Positions 1 to 9,226 of a stretch of 64,000 nt of DNA are shown piece after piece. Positions within the stretch are counted from its first letter, which is position 1, and each line of letters begins with the position of its first letter. The position numbers and the translations under genes were made by a program. Source of the stretch: Puccinellia tenuiflora (taxonomy: Eukaryota; Streptophyta; Magnoliopsida; Poales; Poaceae); NCBI GenBank assembly GCA_012064385.1, contig QRDG01000473.1, forward strand, positions 2,319,028 to 2,383,027, read 5' to 3'. The notes under the pieces were generated by a model that saw only the letters and a program-made list of their open reading frames with translations, made no database searches and was not told the DNA's origin.

Positions 1-1603
1 ATTTTGATCATCAGGTTCTTGGGGGCTTGCTTTTCAGTGAAAAAAGTTAAGCTTAAACTCTTGGACCCGGCACGTAGCCAAACTTTTCCTAGTCCTTTCG
101 CTGGTAAGTCAGATGATCCTGCACAATATGATCTATCTACAGGCATGACTTGTTTCTCTCTCTTATGGCCTAAGGAAACATATGAGTTAAGAACCTGTCA
201 GCACAAACTGTAAGAGAAGTCATGCGGGCCTATTATTCATCAGTGAAAAACTAGACGGGTTATAAGAACCAAGCCGATTGGCACAATTCAACATAGCTAA
301 CAAGCTAAATAGTTTAAAGGCACCAGTAGTGCATCATTTAATCAAAATAGCTAACAAGCTACACGTTTAAAATACCCGTAGTGCATCATTACAGAGTTTA
401 ATACCAACAACACAGCATTACATAGTAATCAAAGTCATTCAGGGTTGTCTTCAAGAGGAGCTGACTCCTTCGCCAGAGTCGGAGTCCTTCTCAGCAGGTG
501 ACTTGTCCTTTGCTTGACCAGCAGGAGTTGGGAACCCTTATTCAGAGGAGATTGTCTTGTGCTTGAGCAGCAGAAGGAGGAGTCGGCTTCAATGGAGGCT
601 TGGTGGCGACTCTCTTCGTGTGAAAGCCAGTACCCTTGGGATCTTCATGTGCTTAGCAAGCTCATCTTGTTTCTGAGCGTCTCCAGAGACAGCTCTAGAA
701 GGAGTGGGCGCAGCAGGTGTCTTCAGAGTGGGCTCAGCACTTTGAACAGGAGCCGCCGGCGACGATGAACTCGGACCGGCAGAAGAAGAGAATACACCAG
801 CTGGGTCCTGTGATGGGCGGCCAAAGTTTACTATCTGAGGAGTTTCTGGAGCGACTCTTTTGTTCTCCAAATCATAGTGATGAACCCATACCTCAGGGTC
901 CATCTTATTGGCAATCTCGCAAGCATATGGCCGCACCAATTTTCTTCGGCCTTGAAGTCGTCCTGGGTAAAAGGTTTCCCATCCTCATGTGCTCAGGCTT
1001 CCCCATTGTAAGCATTGCTGGCTCTAGGACAGTTGGATAGTAGCTGTGGGCTAAGGCCAAGATCCTGGTGGAGGCTCTCCTCATTGAAGACTGTTTCCAC
1101 AGACGCATATAGCCTGGTGCTCTGGACAACTCGTCCACCAGACGTTCAGGCTCTTTGGGGCACTTGCCTTTATGATTCAGATACTTGACCACAGCACGGG
1201 CTCCCTCTTGTAGCCCATGACAGTAATCAAGCATCTCAGATAGTTGCTTGCTTGTGGGCAATTTAAGCTTTGGGGAGTCAGCCCCTGCAGAAAGGAAATC
1301 AAGGAGTCATTGTCAGTTGAAAAGCAATTCAGAAAGGTGTAAAAGGAAGCAAGCAAAAGTCATAAACTCACCAAATATATGTTGACACATGGCACCAATG
1401 CCTTTTTTGCAAGTGTTGAACACAGCTTGTAGGTCATTGTGTGCCTTCTGAGCAATCTTTTTGGCTTCAGCCGACTCTTTCTTTACCTGCTCCAGTTGAG
1501 CAGCCAGGGCTTTCAGATCCTTCTCAAGCTGAAGGGAGTGTTCTTTTTCGGCCATGGCAGACCTAGCACTGGCAGCTGCCTGCACTACTAGGGAAAAGGC
1601 TAC

Positions 1604-1795
1604 CCGTGGCGCACCAAATAAGGCTACCCGTGGCGCAGGGGCCTGCGCCACGGATTGCCACGCCACGGGTAACCAACCTTACCCGTGGCGCAGGCACAGA
1701 TGTGCGCCACGAGTATTACCCATGGCGCACATGTCTATCCTGCGCCACGGATAGGGTGCGCCACGGCTACCTTCTGTCATGCGCCACGGCTAAGT
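1604..1795. repeat. Left subterminal repeats of the CACTA element
   Basis: About nine degenerate copies of an 11-12-bp motif around CCCGTGGCGCAC, in both orientations, packed within 190 bp next to the left terminal inverted repeat. This is the usual place and style of CACTA transposase-binding repeats. Confidence 0.85.
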
Positions 1796-2040
1796 TTTTC
1801 TGTATTTTTATATACAGAAAATACGGTATTTATACAGGTATTTATACAAACAGATATATCACATTACAGGAAATTCATATTCTAATATTATATAGAGAGA
1901 AATATTTGATAAACCAGTATAAATACACAATTTCCAATCATAGTTCATCGATCATATTATTACACAAAGTTGATCATAATCACAGTTCATCGATCATATT
2001 ATTACATATCCAGTAGCTAATACATGAAGCTTAGCTAATT

Positions 2041-2442
2041 TCAACATGAACCTTCTGATTCATCGAACTGTACTGAGTCGACGGCGGCGCTACGCATCCA
2101 AAGAGAAGGAACCCTCACAGGGTCATAACTCACGTGAGCAGGAACCCTCTGAAGAAACGACCACCTACCGTCATACTGCCTAACCAGCAGATACATGTAT
2201 CGACGGACGTGCTCGTCCTCCTCCCTAATACGGCGACGTACCTCCTCCTCGGGGGCCGGCTCCCTCTGCACCGAGCGTGGCCCACGCGACTGCCACCACA
2301 GAAGATCAGGGTCGACGACGTCACCCGGATTCCTCACCAAGCTGCGCGTCCCGGAAGGTAGCACCTCCCAGTGCCAGCCCGGTGGAGCCCAGTCCCGCAC
2401 ATCGTCCCTCTGGTCCAACATGGACATCGTCACCGAGAACAC
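2041..2442 (-). CDS. Hypothetical 133-codon ORF inside the CACTA element
   Basis: The open frame ends with a TGA-type stop near 2041 and starts at an ATG at 2442. The product is rich in Trp, Arg and acidic residues (near the N-terminus PPGWHW, then an EEEVRRRIREEDEH-like helix). A good splice acceptor, TTTTACTTAG, lies just upstream on the minus strand at about 2443-2452. It may therefore be the last exon of a transcript starting in the GC-rich segment near 4500 rather than a free-standing gene. It matches no transposase family I recognise. It could be a captured host fragment or the remains of an accessory CACTA gene. Confidence 0.35.
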   Translation of the reverse strand: MFSVTMSMLDQRDDVRDWAPPGWHWEVLPSGTRSLVRNPGDVVDPDLLWWQSRGPRSVQREPAPEEEVRRRIREEDEHVRRYMYLLVRQYDGRWSFLQRVPAHVSYDPVRVPSLWMRSAAVDSVQFDESEGSC

Positions 2443-2550
2443 CTAAGTAAAAAATGCTTAAGTCAAAATTTGTTACAAAAGTAATATTAAAATTTACGAA
2501 ATGCGAGAAGTTAACAATGGAAAGCCTCATATATCATTGCCGTGCAAAAC

Positions 2551-2640
2551 AAGGCAAAAAGAGTGTCTATAAGACCATGTATTAATACAAACACTCCAAT
2601 TGTATATACTACAAGGCATTATAGACACTCTCCTTGCCTT
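2551..2640. repeat. Inverted repeat with 22-nt arms (hairpin)
   Basis: Arms at 2551-2572 and 2619-2640 match at 20 of 22 positions as inverted complements, with a 46-nt AT-rich loop. It stands directly before the ~190-bp repeat array and may be the hairpin of its first, divergent unit. Confidence 0.8.
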
Positions 2641-3300
2641 TACCGTGGCATATCACAAGGCTCGGCCGACCTTCAGGGTTACCACATAGTGCCACAACAT
2701 TTTTAATCATCGGCATTCGGAAAGAGAAAGAAAAAACAAAATGATTTTGGATTGTGCCTCATACATATTTAAATTGGACACACATTTCAGAGACGGAGCA
2801 AGTGAACCAAGTAGGATGCACAAAATATTATTTGTGTATATCACAAGGTTCACTAGCTCCTCCCTGAATCATACAGTGTCACAACATTTTAATCATCGGC
2901 TTAGAAGAAAAAGACAAAACAAAATGATTAATGACTTAGATTTTGCGCCTCATACTTAGGTCGGACACACAAGTAGACCTGCAGGATCTGGTGAGCCAAG
3001 TATGATGCACAAAACTTGGTACTTGTGCATATCACAAGGCTCACCAGACCTGCAGGCCTACAACCTAGTGCCACAACATTTTAATCATCGGCTTTCGAAT
3101 AAACAGACAAAACAAAATAAATATGACTTAGATTTGCGCCTCATATTTAAGTCGGACACACAATTATTAGTAGCCCTGAAGGATCGGCAGAGCCAAGTAG
3201 GATGCACAGGACTTGTACTTCTGCATATCACAAGGCTCTGCAGACCTTCAGGGTTACCACATAGTGCCACAACATTTTTAATCATCGGCTTTCGAAGAAA
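2641..3300. repeat. Tandem ~190-bp repeats, each with a hairpin with different arms
   Basis: The motif TATCACAAGG recurs at 2651, 2839, 3030 and 3226 (spacing 188, 191, 196). Each unit also contains GCCACAACATTTTTAATCA and a TCGGACACACA-like block. In units 2-4 a hairpin is formed by arms at 2795-2808/2847-2860, 2978-2997/3038-3056 and 3174-3194/3234-3253. The arm sequences differ between units but stay complementary within each unit, while the loop (AAGTAGGATGCACA ... TGCATATCACAA) is conserved. Unit 1 keeps only a right arm (2659-2678). No coding function is apparent. Confidence 0.85.
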
Positions 3301-4221
3301 ATAAGTTCCAAACAAGCACAGAATTCAGTCCGGTGGTTAGGAAAGAAAATAGCACATATAATGTAAGAGAATACCAGCAAGTAGCAGCCACGGACCATAT
3401 ACATCTAGTGTACCTACTCAACCAGTAGTGAATTCTAGACCTCACCAGCAGCACATCTCTATATAGACAGAAGCAATATGAAGACTAAGATCATGATAGC
3501 AGCTAGCAGTAAAATCTAATCAGTCCTAATAATCCTAAGTAGCCAAAGGGTAGCCATCAATACCGACTAGGAAGTCTGTCCATTTCATATACACCCACTG
3601 CCTACGTGTGCAGACGGGAGATGTAGATACATGAGCGAAGTCGAATAAAAACCTAAATCTACATCCCGGAGATAGCACTGGTGCTCTAGTTACTAGCCAT
3701 TTCTTTATCTGCTCACAGCTGACTACAGAATTCAATGGTTCAGTTTAGCTACAAACTTTCACAGCAGAACGCACTTCAATCATGATCAGAAATCGAGCAT
3801 CTTTATATCGCAGCAAGGTAGTAACAACTTAATACCTAAAAAGGCTACATCAGCACCCATCAAAGCTAGTAGGTGTGACTAAAACAACGAAACTGGAGTT
3901 CTTCTTGCAGATTTGTAGCCTAATCCAAGTAAATCATTGCCATGTCGTGACGATAGAGCAGATAAGAGGAGTTCGAGCTCACCCGAGACGGACTATAGCC
4001 GATGTTTGATCTCAGCGCGGATGGAAGCGCCGTCCGCCGGCAAACGGACACCACCGCTGGTCTAGACCACGCCGACGAACAGTGGCGGCGGGGTCCAGGA
4101 GTGCCGAGGCCGGGGAAGCAGTGCTGGCAGGAGCACCTCGGAGATGTTGTCGGAGAAAGACCCTGGCAGCCGCTCCGGGTGGACGCCGGGAGGAGCAGCC
4201 CGGTAAGGCGACCACCAGCAG

Positions 4222-4328
4222 GAGCGCGGGGAGGTGAGGGTGGCCTGGGAGGGCGGCCACCGAGGCACCGAGGCGAGCGCGGGGAGGTGAGGGGTGGCCT
4301 GGGAGGGCGGCCACCGAGGCACCGAGGC
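4222..4328. repeat. Two tandem 53-bp GC-rich copies in the CACTA element
   Basis: A unit starting GAGCGCGGGGAGGTGAGGG at 4222 is repeated at 4275 with nearly no change. A partial third start follows at about 4328. The repeat lies in the GC-rich, exon-like part of the CACTA element and lengthens open frames there on both strands. Confidence 0.85.
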
Positions 4329-4544
4329 GAGCCAGGGAGGTGGAGGAGGAGATCCGGGGAGGCGGGGGTCCAGCTCGCGCGGCGTGGCCGGGGAGGAGGG
4401 CGGCCGCTGAGAGGATGCTGGCGGCGCTCGAGGAAGAAGATGAGGCGAAGGGGATCGAGAGGATAAGGGGGGAGAGAGAGCTAGGGCCGGAGCGTGGTAT
4501 AGGTGGGGTGCGAATTGAAGCGAGTCTGTACTCTGTACAAATAG

Positions 4545-4775
4545 TTGTGGCGCACGTCGCCGCGATGCGCCACGGGTAGCAACTTACCCGTGGCGCACAA
4601 AAATAAGGTGCGCCACGGGTAAGGAGGGGGCTCGCTAGCCAGCCAGGCCACCACATAGCTGTGGCGCCCCACCATTTTGGTGCGCCACGGGTAATGGACC
4701 ACCCGTGGCGCACCGTCTTTTCGTACGCCGCGGCTATATACCCGTGGGGCATCAAAATGGTGGTGCGCCACGGCT
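4545..4775. repeat. Right subterminal repeats of the CACTA element
   Basis: Clustered direct and inverted copies of the GTGGCGCAC / GTGCGCCACGGGTA motif next to the right terminal inverted repeat, matching the motif at the left end. Confidence 0.85.
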
Positions 4776-4950
4776 ATTTAATCCACCTATAAGCCTTTTC
4801 CTAGTAGTGCTGGTCCTCAAGTTCTTTCATATCTCTCTTCATCTTGGAGACAATGCACTGCAATTACAAGTCATAAAGCACAAGTGAGCTCCACAAGTCA
4901 AATAACGAACTCATGAGCTCCAAGTCGTCACAAGTTAACAACTGGCGCTT

Positions 4951-5460
4951 GGGGCTACTCAGGAGTCAATTCTTTTTATCAGAAAAGCAGGCATGATTCC
5001 TAGTTGACAAGTCATAAGCTCCAAGTCGCCACAAGTTAGCAACTTGGCGCTTGGGGCTACTGGCAGATCAGAATTTTTCGTCAAGTTAAGTATGAATAGA
5101 GTGGACATATTTGCAGCTCCAAGTCACCACAAGTTAGCAACTTGGCGCTTGGGGGCTACTCGCAGAACAGAAATTCTTCTTCAAGTAAGGTATCAGTGAG
5201 TTACATATGTTGGTAGCTCCAAGTCGTCGCAAGCTGACAACTCGGCGCTTGGGGGCTACTCGTGCAAAAGTTTTTGGTCTAAGGACCCGACAGACAGTAA
5301 ATTACTAGCCCCGAGTCCTAATAGAGCTAAGGACTCAGTGCTTAGGGACTACAGTGTGCAAATTTTTTCTATATAGCAATTGAGTTCAGTATCAAATCAA
5401 AGCACCTATCCTAGTCACAAGTCACCACAGACAGGTGCTTGGGGGCTACTGAGATAGGAT
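4951..5460 (+). repeat. Six-unit ~98-bp array of hairpin plus polypurine-like motif (copy A)
   Basis: The motif CTTGGGGGCTACT or close variants occur at 4951, 5053, 5151, 5251, 5345 and 5441. The early units are preceded by a self-complementary block (CCAAGTCGCCACAAGTT, AGC, AACTTGGCGCTTGG). The G-rich core is the same as the element's terminal polypurine tract, GGGGGCTAC. The array lies in intron 3 of the antisense gene. Copy B has five units, so the number varies between the two elements. Confidence 0.8.
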
Positions 5461-8304
5461 GATGCCAGAAAGCATGAAAGGTGAAGTCAGAAAAGCTTAC
5501 TTCATGAACCATATGAAGAGACCTAAGAGCCACTTGTTCTTCATCCTTCAACCTCGCTGATTGATCGTTCAAGTCAACAGCTTCAGCATAAGCCTCAGAA
5601 AATGACATGTTGTCAGCTACTCGAAGTCGGCTGTAATCAGTTGATGACTTGATCTTGATGGACGGAGAGGCTGCAGGAGTCGGCTTCACAGGAGCCGGAC
5701 GAACTTGGGGCGCAGTATCAGGAGTCGCAGCACCAGAGCTGGGCTGGACTATTGTCGGAGTCGCCGCCCGAGTCCTTGAAGGGGACTCGGGAATGGTTGG
5801 AGTCGTGGCTGCACCAGCAGATGCAGCAATTGAAGGACCTGTCCTTGTGCTGGTCGTTTCAGAGGCCGAAGGAGGTGCAGGTCCACGACCAGAAGTGACA
5901 TCAGCCATGCCTGGGAGCTTGGTTACCTTAGAACAAGGCCGAGCCCTGAAATACACAAAGATAGAAGTCAGCACCAGAATTAGTGAAAAGGGAAAAAGCA
6001 GAAGTCATTTGAGTGCAAGTATAGAAACAAAGGAATCTTACCCAACGTTGGTCTCCAGGTCCAAGGAGGCCTGAGAGTCTGAGGAGGGCATCGACATGCC
6101 AGAGTGGTAGGAGTCGTCCTTGTGAGGAGGAGAAGCTGATTTCCATTGGTGTGAGACAGGCAGAGGCTCGGGAGCGTCTGCAGGCCCATCAGAGCGCAGT
6201 TTCCTCTTTCTGGCGGCAATAACACTCTGCATGTGTTCCTCAGGCTTAGTTGGTGAGCGAGAGGACCCAAGGGCTCGTGAGAGTGGTACCTTGGGAACAG
6301 CCTCTCGAGATCCGTTGTTATTTGAGGTTGGGGAAGAAGAGGAGTGACTCCTAGCAGAGGACTCCGCAGATGGCGACGGTTGAGCGGCAGCAGAGGCAGT
6401 ATCAGTTTGTCTAGTGGTGGGAGCCTCCGGAGAGGACTCGTCATTGTTAATCTCTTCCACGATGGGAGCCTCCTGAGAGGACTCCTCTCCTTCAACATTC
6501 TCGATTGGAGCCTCTGGCGAGGACTCCTCATCGGCAGCATCGTCTTCAGCGGGAGCCCCCTGGGAGGACTCCTCATCCGCATTATCAGTGTCTTCTGCCA
6601 CAGTGGTTTGATCTGTGGCAGGAATCTCTTCTTCAGCTTCAGCCTCAGCTTCAGCTTTATTCTTAGTACCAGCTCCAGAGGCCGGCTTCCAGAAGGAGTC
6701 GGTGAGCTGTAACAGAGTCAATAAACGTGAGTCAGTAAGCAGTACAAGTGAGATCAAGGTTGAAATAAAAGTAGAGAATGATACTTACATCAGGAGCTGG
6801 GTTGGTCGAGCAGAAGGGCTGGAGCCCGAAATGAGCTTGATCCTTCACCGGTTTCCCAGTCAACTTTTTGATAAGTCGACCAAGTTCGGGTCCATCAGAC
6901 AGCTGCTCCGTAACTCGGAGGTCATCACCAGCGCATCTGGTATATGAGCATATCAACCGAGTCCTAGGACTCAGCGGCTGGATTCTCCAAGTCGTCCAGC
7001 AGCGGACCAGATCCATATTTTCCAAGTTATGGGACAAGAGGGCCCGGATGCGAGTGATCAGAGACTCGACTCCTGGCCGGGCGGCCTCTGGGCACCTGGC
7101 TTTCATCAGAGGAGTCGCCCGAAGGCGGTCCTCAGAGAATAAGGGAAGTTTTGGTTCATTTGCAGGGGAGGTGTCCTTGCAATAGAAGAAGGTTTTTTGC
7201 CAATCCTTGATGCGATTGGGAAAGATTGGCTTTGGGAAGACAGAGTTGAGGCGCCGTTGAAGAGCGACGGCGCCACATTGGAGAAGGGGGCCCCCAGAGG
7301 TCTCGAGCTGAGGGTTGCAGTAAAAGAGCTCAAGCCAGAGATTGATGTCAGGCTTAATCTGGAGGTAATCCTCACAGAGAACGACGAAGTTGGAAAGGGT
7401 GAGAATGGAATTAGGAGCCAGATCGTGGATCCGCAGCTCATAAAGTTCGAGGAGCTGGCGGAAGAAAAGATCGCCGGGGGGAGAAAATCCGCGGAACAGG
7501 TGCTCCACGAAGACAACTACTTCGCCCTTAGCGGGAGAGGGAACAATCTCATCCCCTGGGGCCCGAGCTTGAGCGCTAGAGGGAATCAAACCTGAGAGCC
7601 TATGAGTCTTCAGTTGCTCCGCCGTGACCACAGATCCACCCCAATCGGCGGAAATCGATCGCTTGGAAGAGGATTTTGCGGCGGCGGCGGCCGCGGCGGC
7701 GATGTCCACCGTCCTGCTCGACGAGGATGCCTTGGCCTTGGATGTGGTCTTTGCGCGCTTGGGAGCCATGGCGTGCGGGCGGTGCGTGCTGGGCGCGGGA
7801 AGAGATGGGCGCGAAGAGAAAGGAGAGGTTTTGAGCTGAAGGGGCAAGTGAGGTTTTAAACCTAACCCTTCGGTATTTATCGAGAGGGTAAAACCCTAAG
7901 AGAGTTACAGTGCAGGTCCACAGTAAACTGTGGATAACGTTTCACTATTAAGCAGTTCAGTGGTTAACAGATAGAAAGGACACAGCGCAGAAAAGTTAAA
8001 GTCACAGAATTGGAAGAAGCCGGCTTGTCCCAGAGTGGCGAGTCCTGTGGCAGTGAAAGTCGAATTGTCCAGTCCTTGTTCGCAAGAGTCACAACAGACC
8101 CGGCCAGCATGTGCAAGGGCAAGGGTGATGACTTGAACAAGGGCTGAGGATAGACTCATCTTTTATATTTTTTATGTCTTTATGCAGGAATTCATCTTGG
8201 AGCTAGCAGCAAGCGACTTTGGAGCCTGTGGCTCAAGTGGAAGGAGTCGACCCAGGGAGTCGAACCAACAAGTCAGAGAAGCCGCCAAGCTGCGCCCAAG
8301 ATAA

Positions 8305-8317
8305 ATTCGGGGGCTAC
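8305..8317 (+). other. Polypurine tract of copy A
   Basis: ATTCGGGGGCTAC directly abuts the TG that opens the LTR at 8318. This is the usual position of the plus-strand primer of an LTR retrotransposon. The same tract precedes the LTR at 19609. Confidence 0.75.
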
Positions 8318-8873
8318 TGATGGGGGGATACTTTATAGGTAGGCTCATGGACCCGGAAAGTAGACCCGCCAAGACCAAGAAGGTCAACGCCGAGTCACGA
8401 GACAAGTCACATGGGCTGGGCTGGAGACAAGCCGACCAAGGCCCGTGTGGAGAAAGAGGCTCACCCAAAGGAGTCCAAGTACAACCCGGAGTCTAGCTTG
8501 GAAGACCAAGACGTAGAGTAGGGCTCCGTGTTCTAGTGTGACTCGGTATAGCCTGTAAGTCCAGAGACCCGGCAGCCTTATAAGCAGGGTCCTGGACCTT
8601 AGATCAATAAGCTTCAACCAGTAGAGAGAAACCCTAGCCACCAGAGAGAAGTCGCCGGCTCCTGAGTTGTGGGAGCCGGGTCCTTGAAATCGAGATATAA
8701 TCAAGAGCAATAACATAGAAGCAGGAAGTAGATCTTTACCTCGAATCAGAGGGGCCGAACCTGGGTAAATCCTTGTTCCTTGGTGAGATTAACCGTTCCT
8801 ACGTACTTCAGTCATCAATGGCCCCAGAACTCATCTTCCCTGAGGGAGAACTTGCCGTGACAACCCCACGACA
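8318..8873 (+). repeat. LTR shared by copies A (3') and B (5')
   Basis: 556 bp, from TGATGGGGGG to CCCCACGACA (TG...CA). It is nearly identical along its length to 19609-20167. A TATA-like TTATAAG at about 8579 followed by a leader suggests the promoter. It has a polypurine tract immediately upstream, as a 3' LTR should, and is followed by the leader and gag of copy B, as a 5' LTR should. Hence it is shared by the two tandem copies. Confidence 0.92.
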
Positions 8874-9226
8874 CATACCCAAGCCGATCCTCAAACAAGG
8901 GTAAGATAGACTCTGAATCTGCATCGTAATCTGAATCTGACTCTTGCAACATCTCTGGTTTCTTAGCTTGGGGTTCCTCAGACTCGGCGGTGATGCCGAC
9001 CTCTGAAGTTCCGACCGACTCCTCGCCGTCGGACTCGACGACAACGGTTGGCTCTGATACTGATTCCGCCGAGTTCGCGCGAAGACCCGACGTGCAAACC
9101 ATCCCGACGAACACGTTGATTCCTCCAAAGACAAGCTGGTATCCCTCGTCGACTTCGTTCATCTCCGAAGTCCAGCCTGAGTCATCGATCTCGGTCTCTC
9201 CATGTTCATCAGTGTAGACCCGCCCG

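Larger units (their letters stand above)
1583..4809. mobile_element. Non-autonomous CACTA (En/Spm-type) transposon
   Basis: The left end reads CACTACTAGGGAAAAGGC and the right end is its near-perfect inverted complement, CACTACTAGGAAAAGGC on the minus strand. A 3-bp target duplication CTG flanks it (1580-1582 and 4810-4812). Both ends carry many direct and inverted copies of a GTGGCGCAC-type motif, as expected of CACTA subterminal repeats where transposase binds. No TnpD-like transposase is visible in 3.2 kb, so it depends on an autonomous relative. Inside are a 133-codon minus ORF, an array of hairpins (2551-3253) and a GC-rich segment (about 4000-4500) that on the minus strand looks like a 5' leader and first exon. 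It sits in exon 4 of the antisense gene of copy A. Confidence 0.93.
436..7769 (-). pseudogene. Antisense accessory gene of gypsy element, copy A, split by CACTA
   Basis: Spliced gene on the strand opposite gag-pol, resembling grass proteins labelled 'putative gypsy type transposon' (PF04195 family, from memory). The start ATG is at 7769. Exons read from GT-AG signals and comparison with copy B: 6789-7769 (981 nt), 6042-6706 (665), 5501-5945 (445), exon 4 in two parts (4810-4857 and 1372-1582) and exon 5 from 1284 down to about 436. Splice phases agree across exons 1-3. Exon 1 encodes a basic, Ser/Ala-rich head and a globular part. Exon 2 is acidic and Ser/Pro-rich. Exon 4 looks like coiled coil. 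The CACTA insertion lies within exon 4; without it and one copy of its 3-bp target duplication the exon is 256 nt, exactly as in copy B. Exon 5 also has at least one frameshift. The function is unknown. Confidence 0.75.
1..8317 (+). mobile_element. 3' internal part of upstream Tat-type gypsy element (copy A)
   Basis: Base 1 aligns with about base 14608 of the downstream element, and similarity continues to the polypurine tract just before the LTR at 8318, apart from a CACTA insertion at 1583-4809. This is therefore the region between pol and the 3' LTR of a second element whose LTR, gag and pol lie upstream of the window. It holds no sense-strand coding capacity. It carries the antisense accessory gene described separately and a periodic array of polypurine-like motifs. 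Being joined directly to an LTR that also starts the next element shows a tandem arrangement (LTR-internal-LTR-internal-LTR) and not two separate insertions. Confidence 0.85.

Noticed and set aside
4012..4755. 247-codon minus-strand ORF at the right end of the CACTA element
   Set aside because: It includes the subterminal repeats and a 53-bp tandem repeat; composition is Ala/Pro/Ser-rich as expected of GC-rich non-coding sequence. Possibly part of a leader exon but not a protein I can support.
8874..8900. Primer binding site after the 5' LTR
   Set aside because: The bases after the LTR (CATACCCAAGCCGATCC) do not start with TGG and I could not pair them with a tRNA 3' end.
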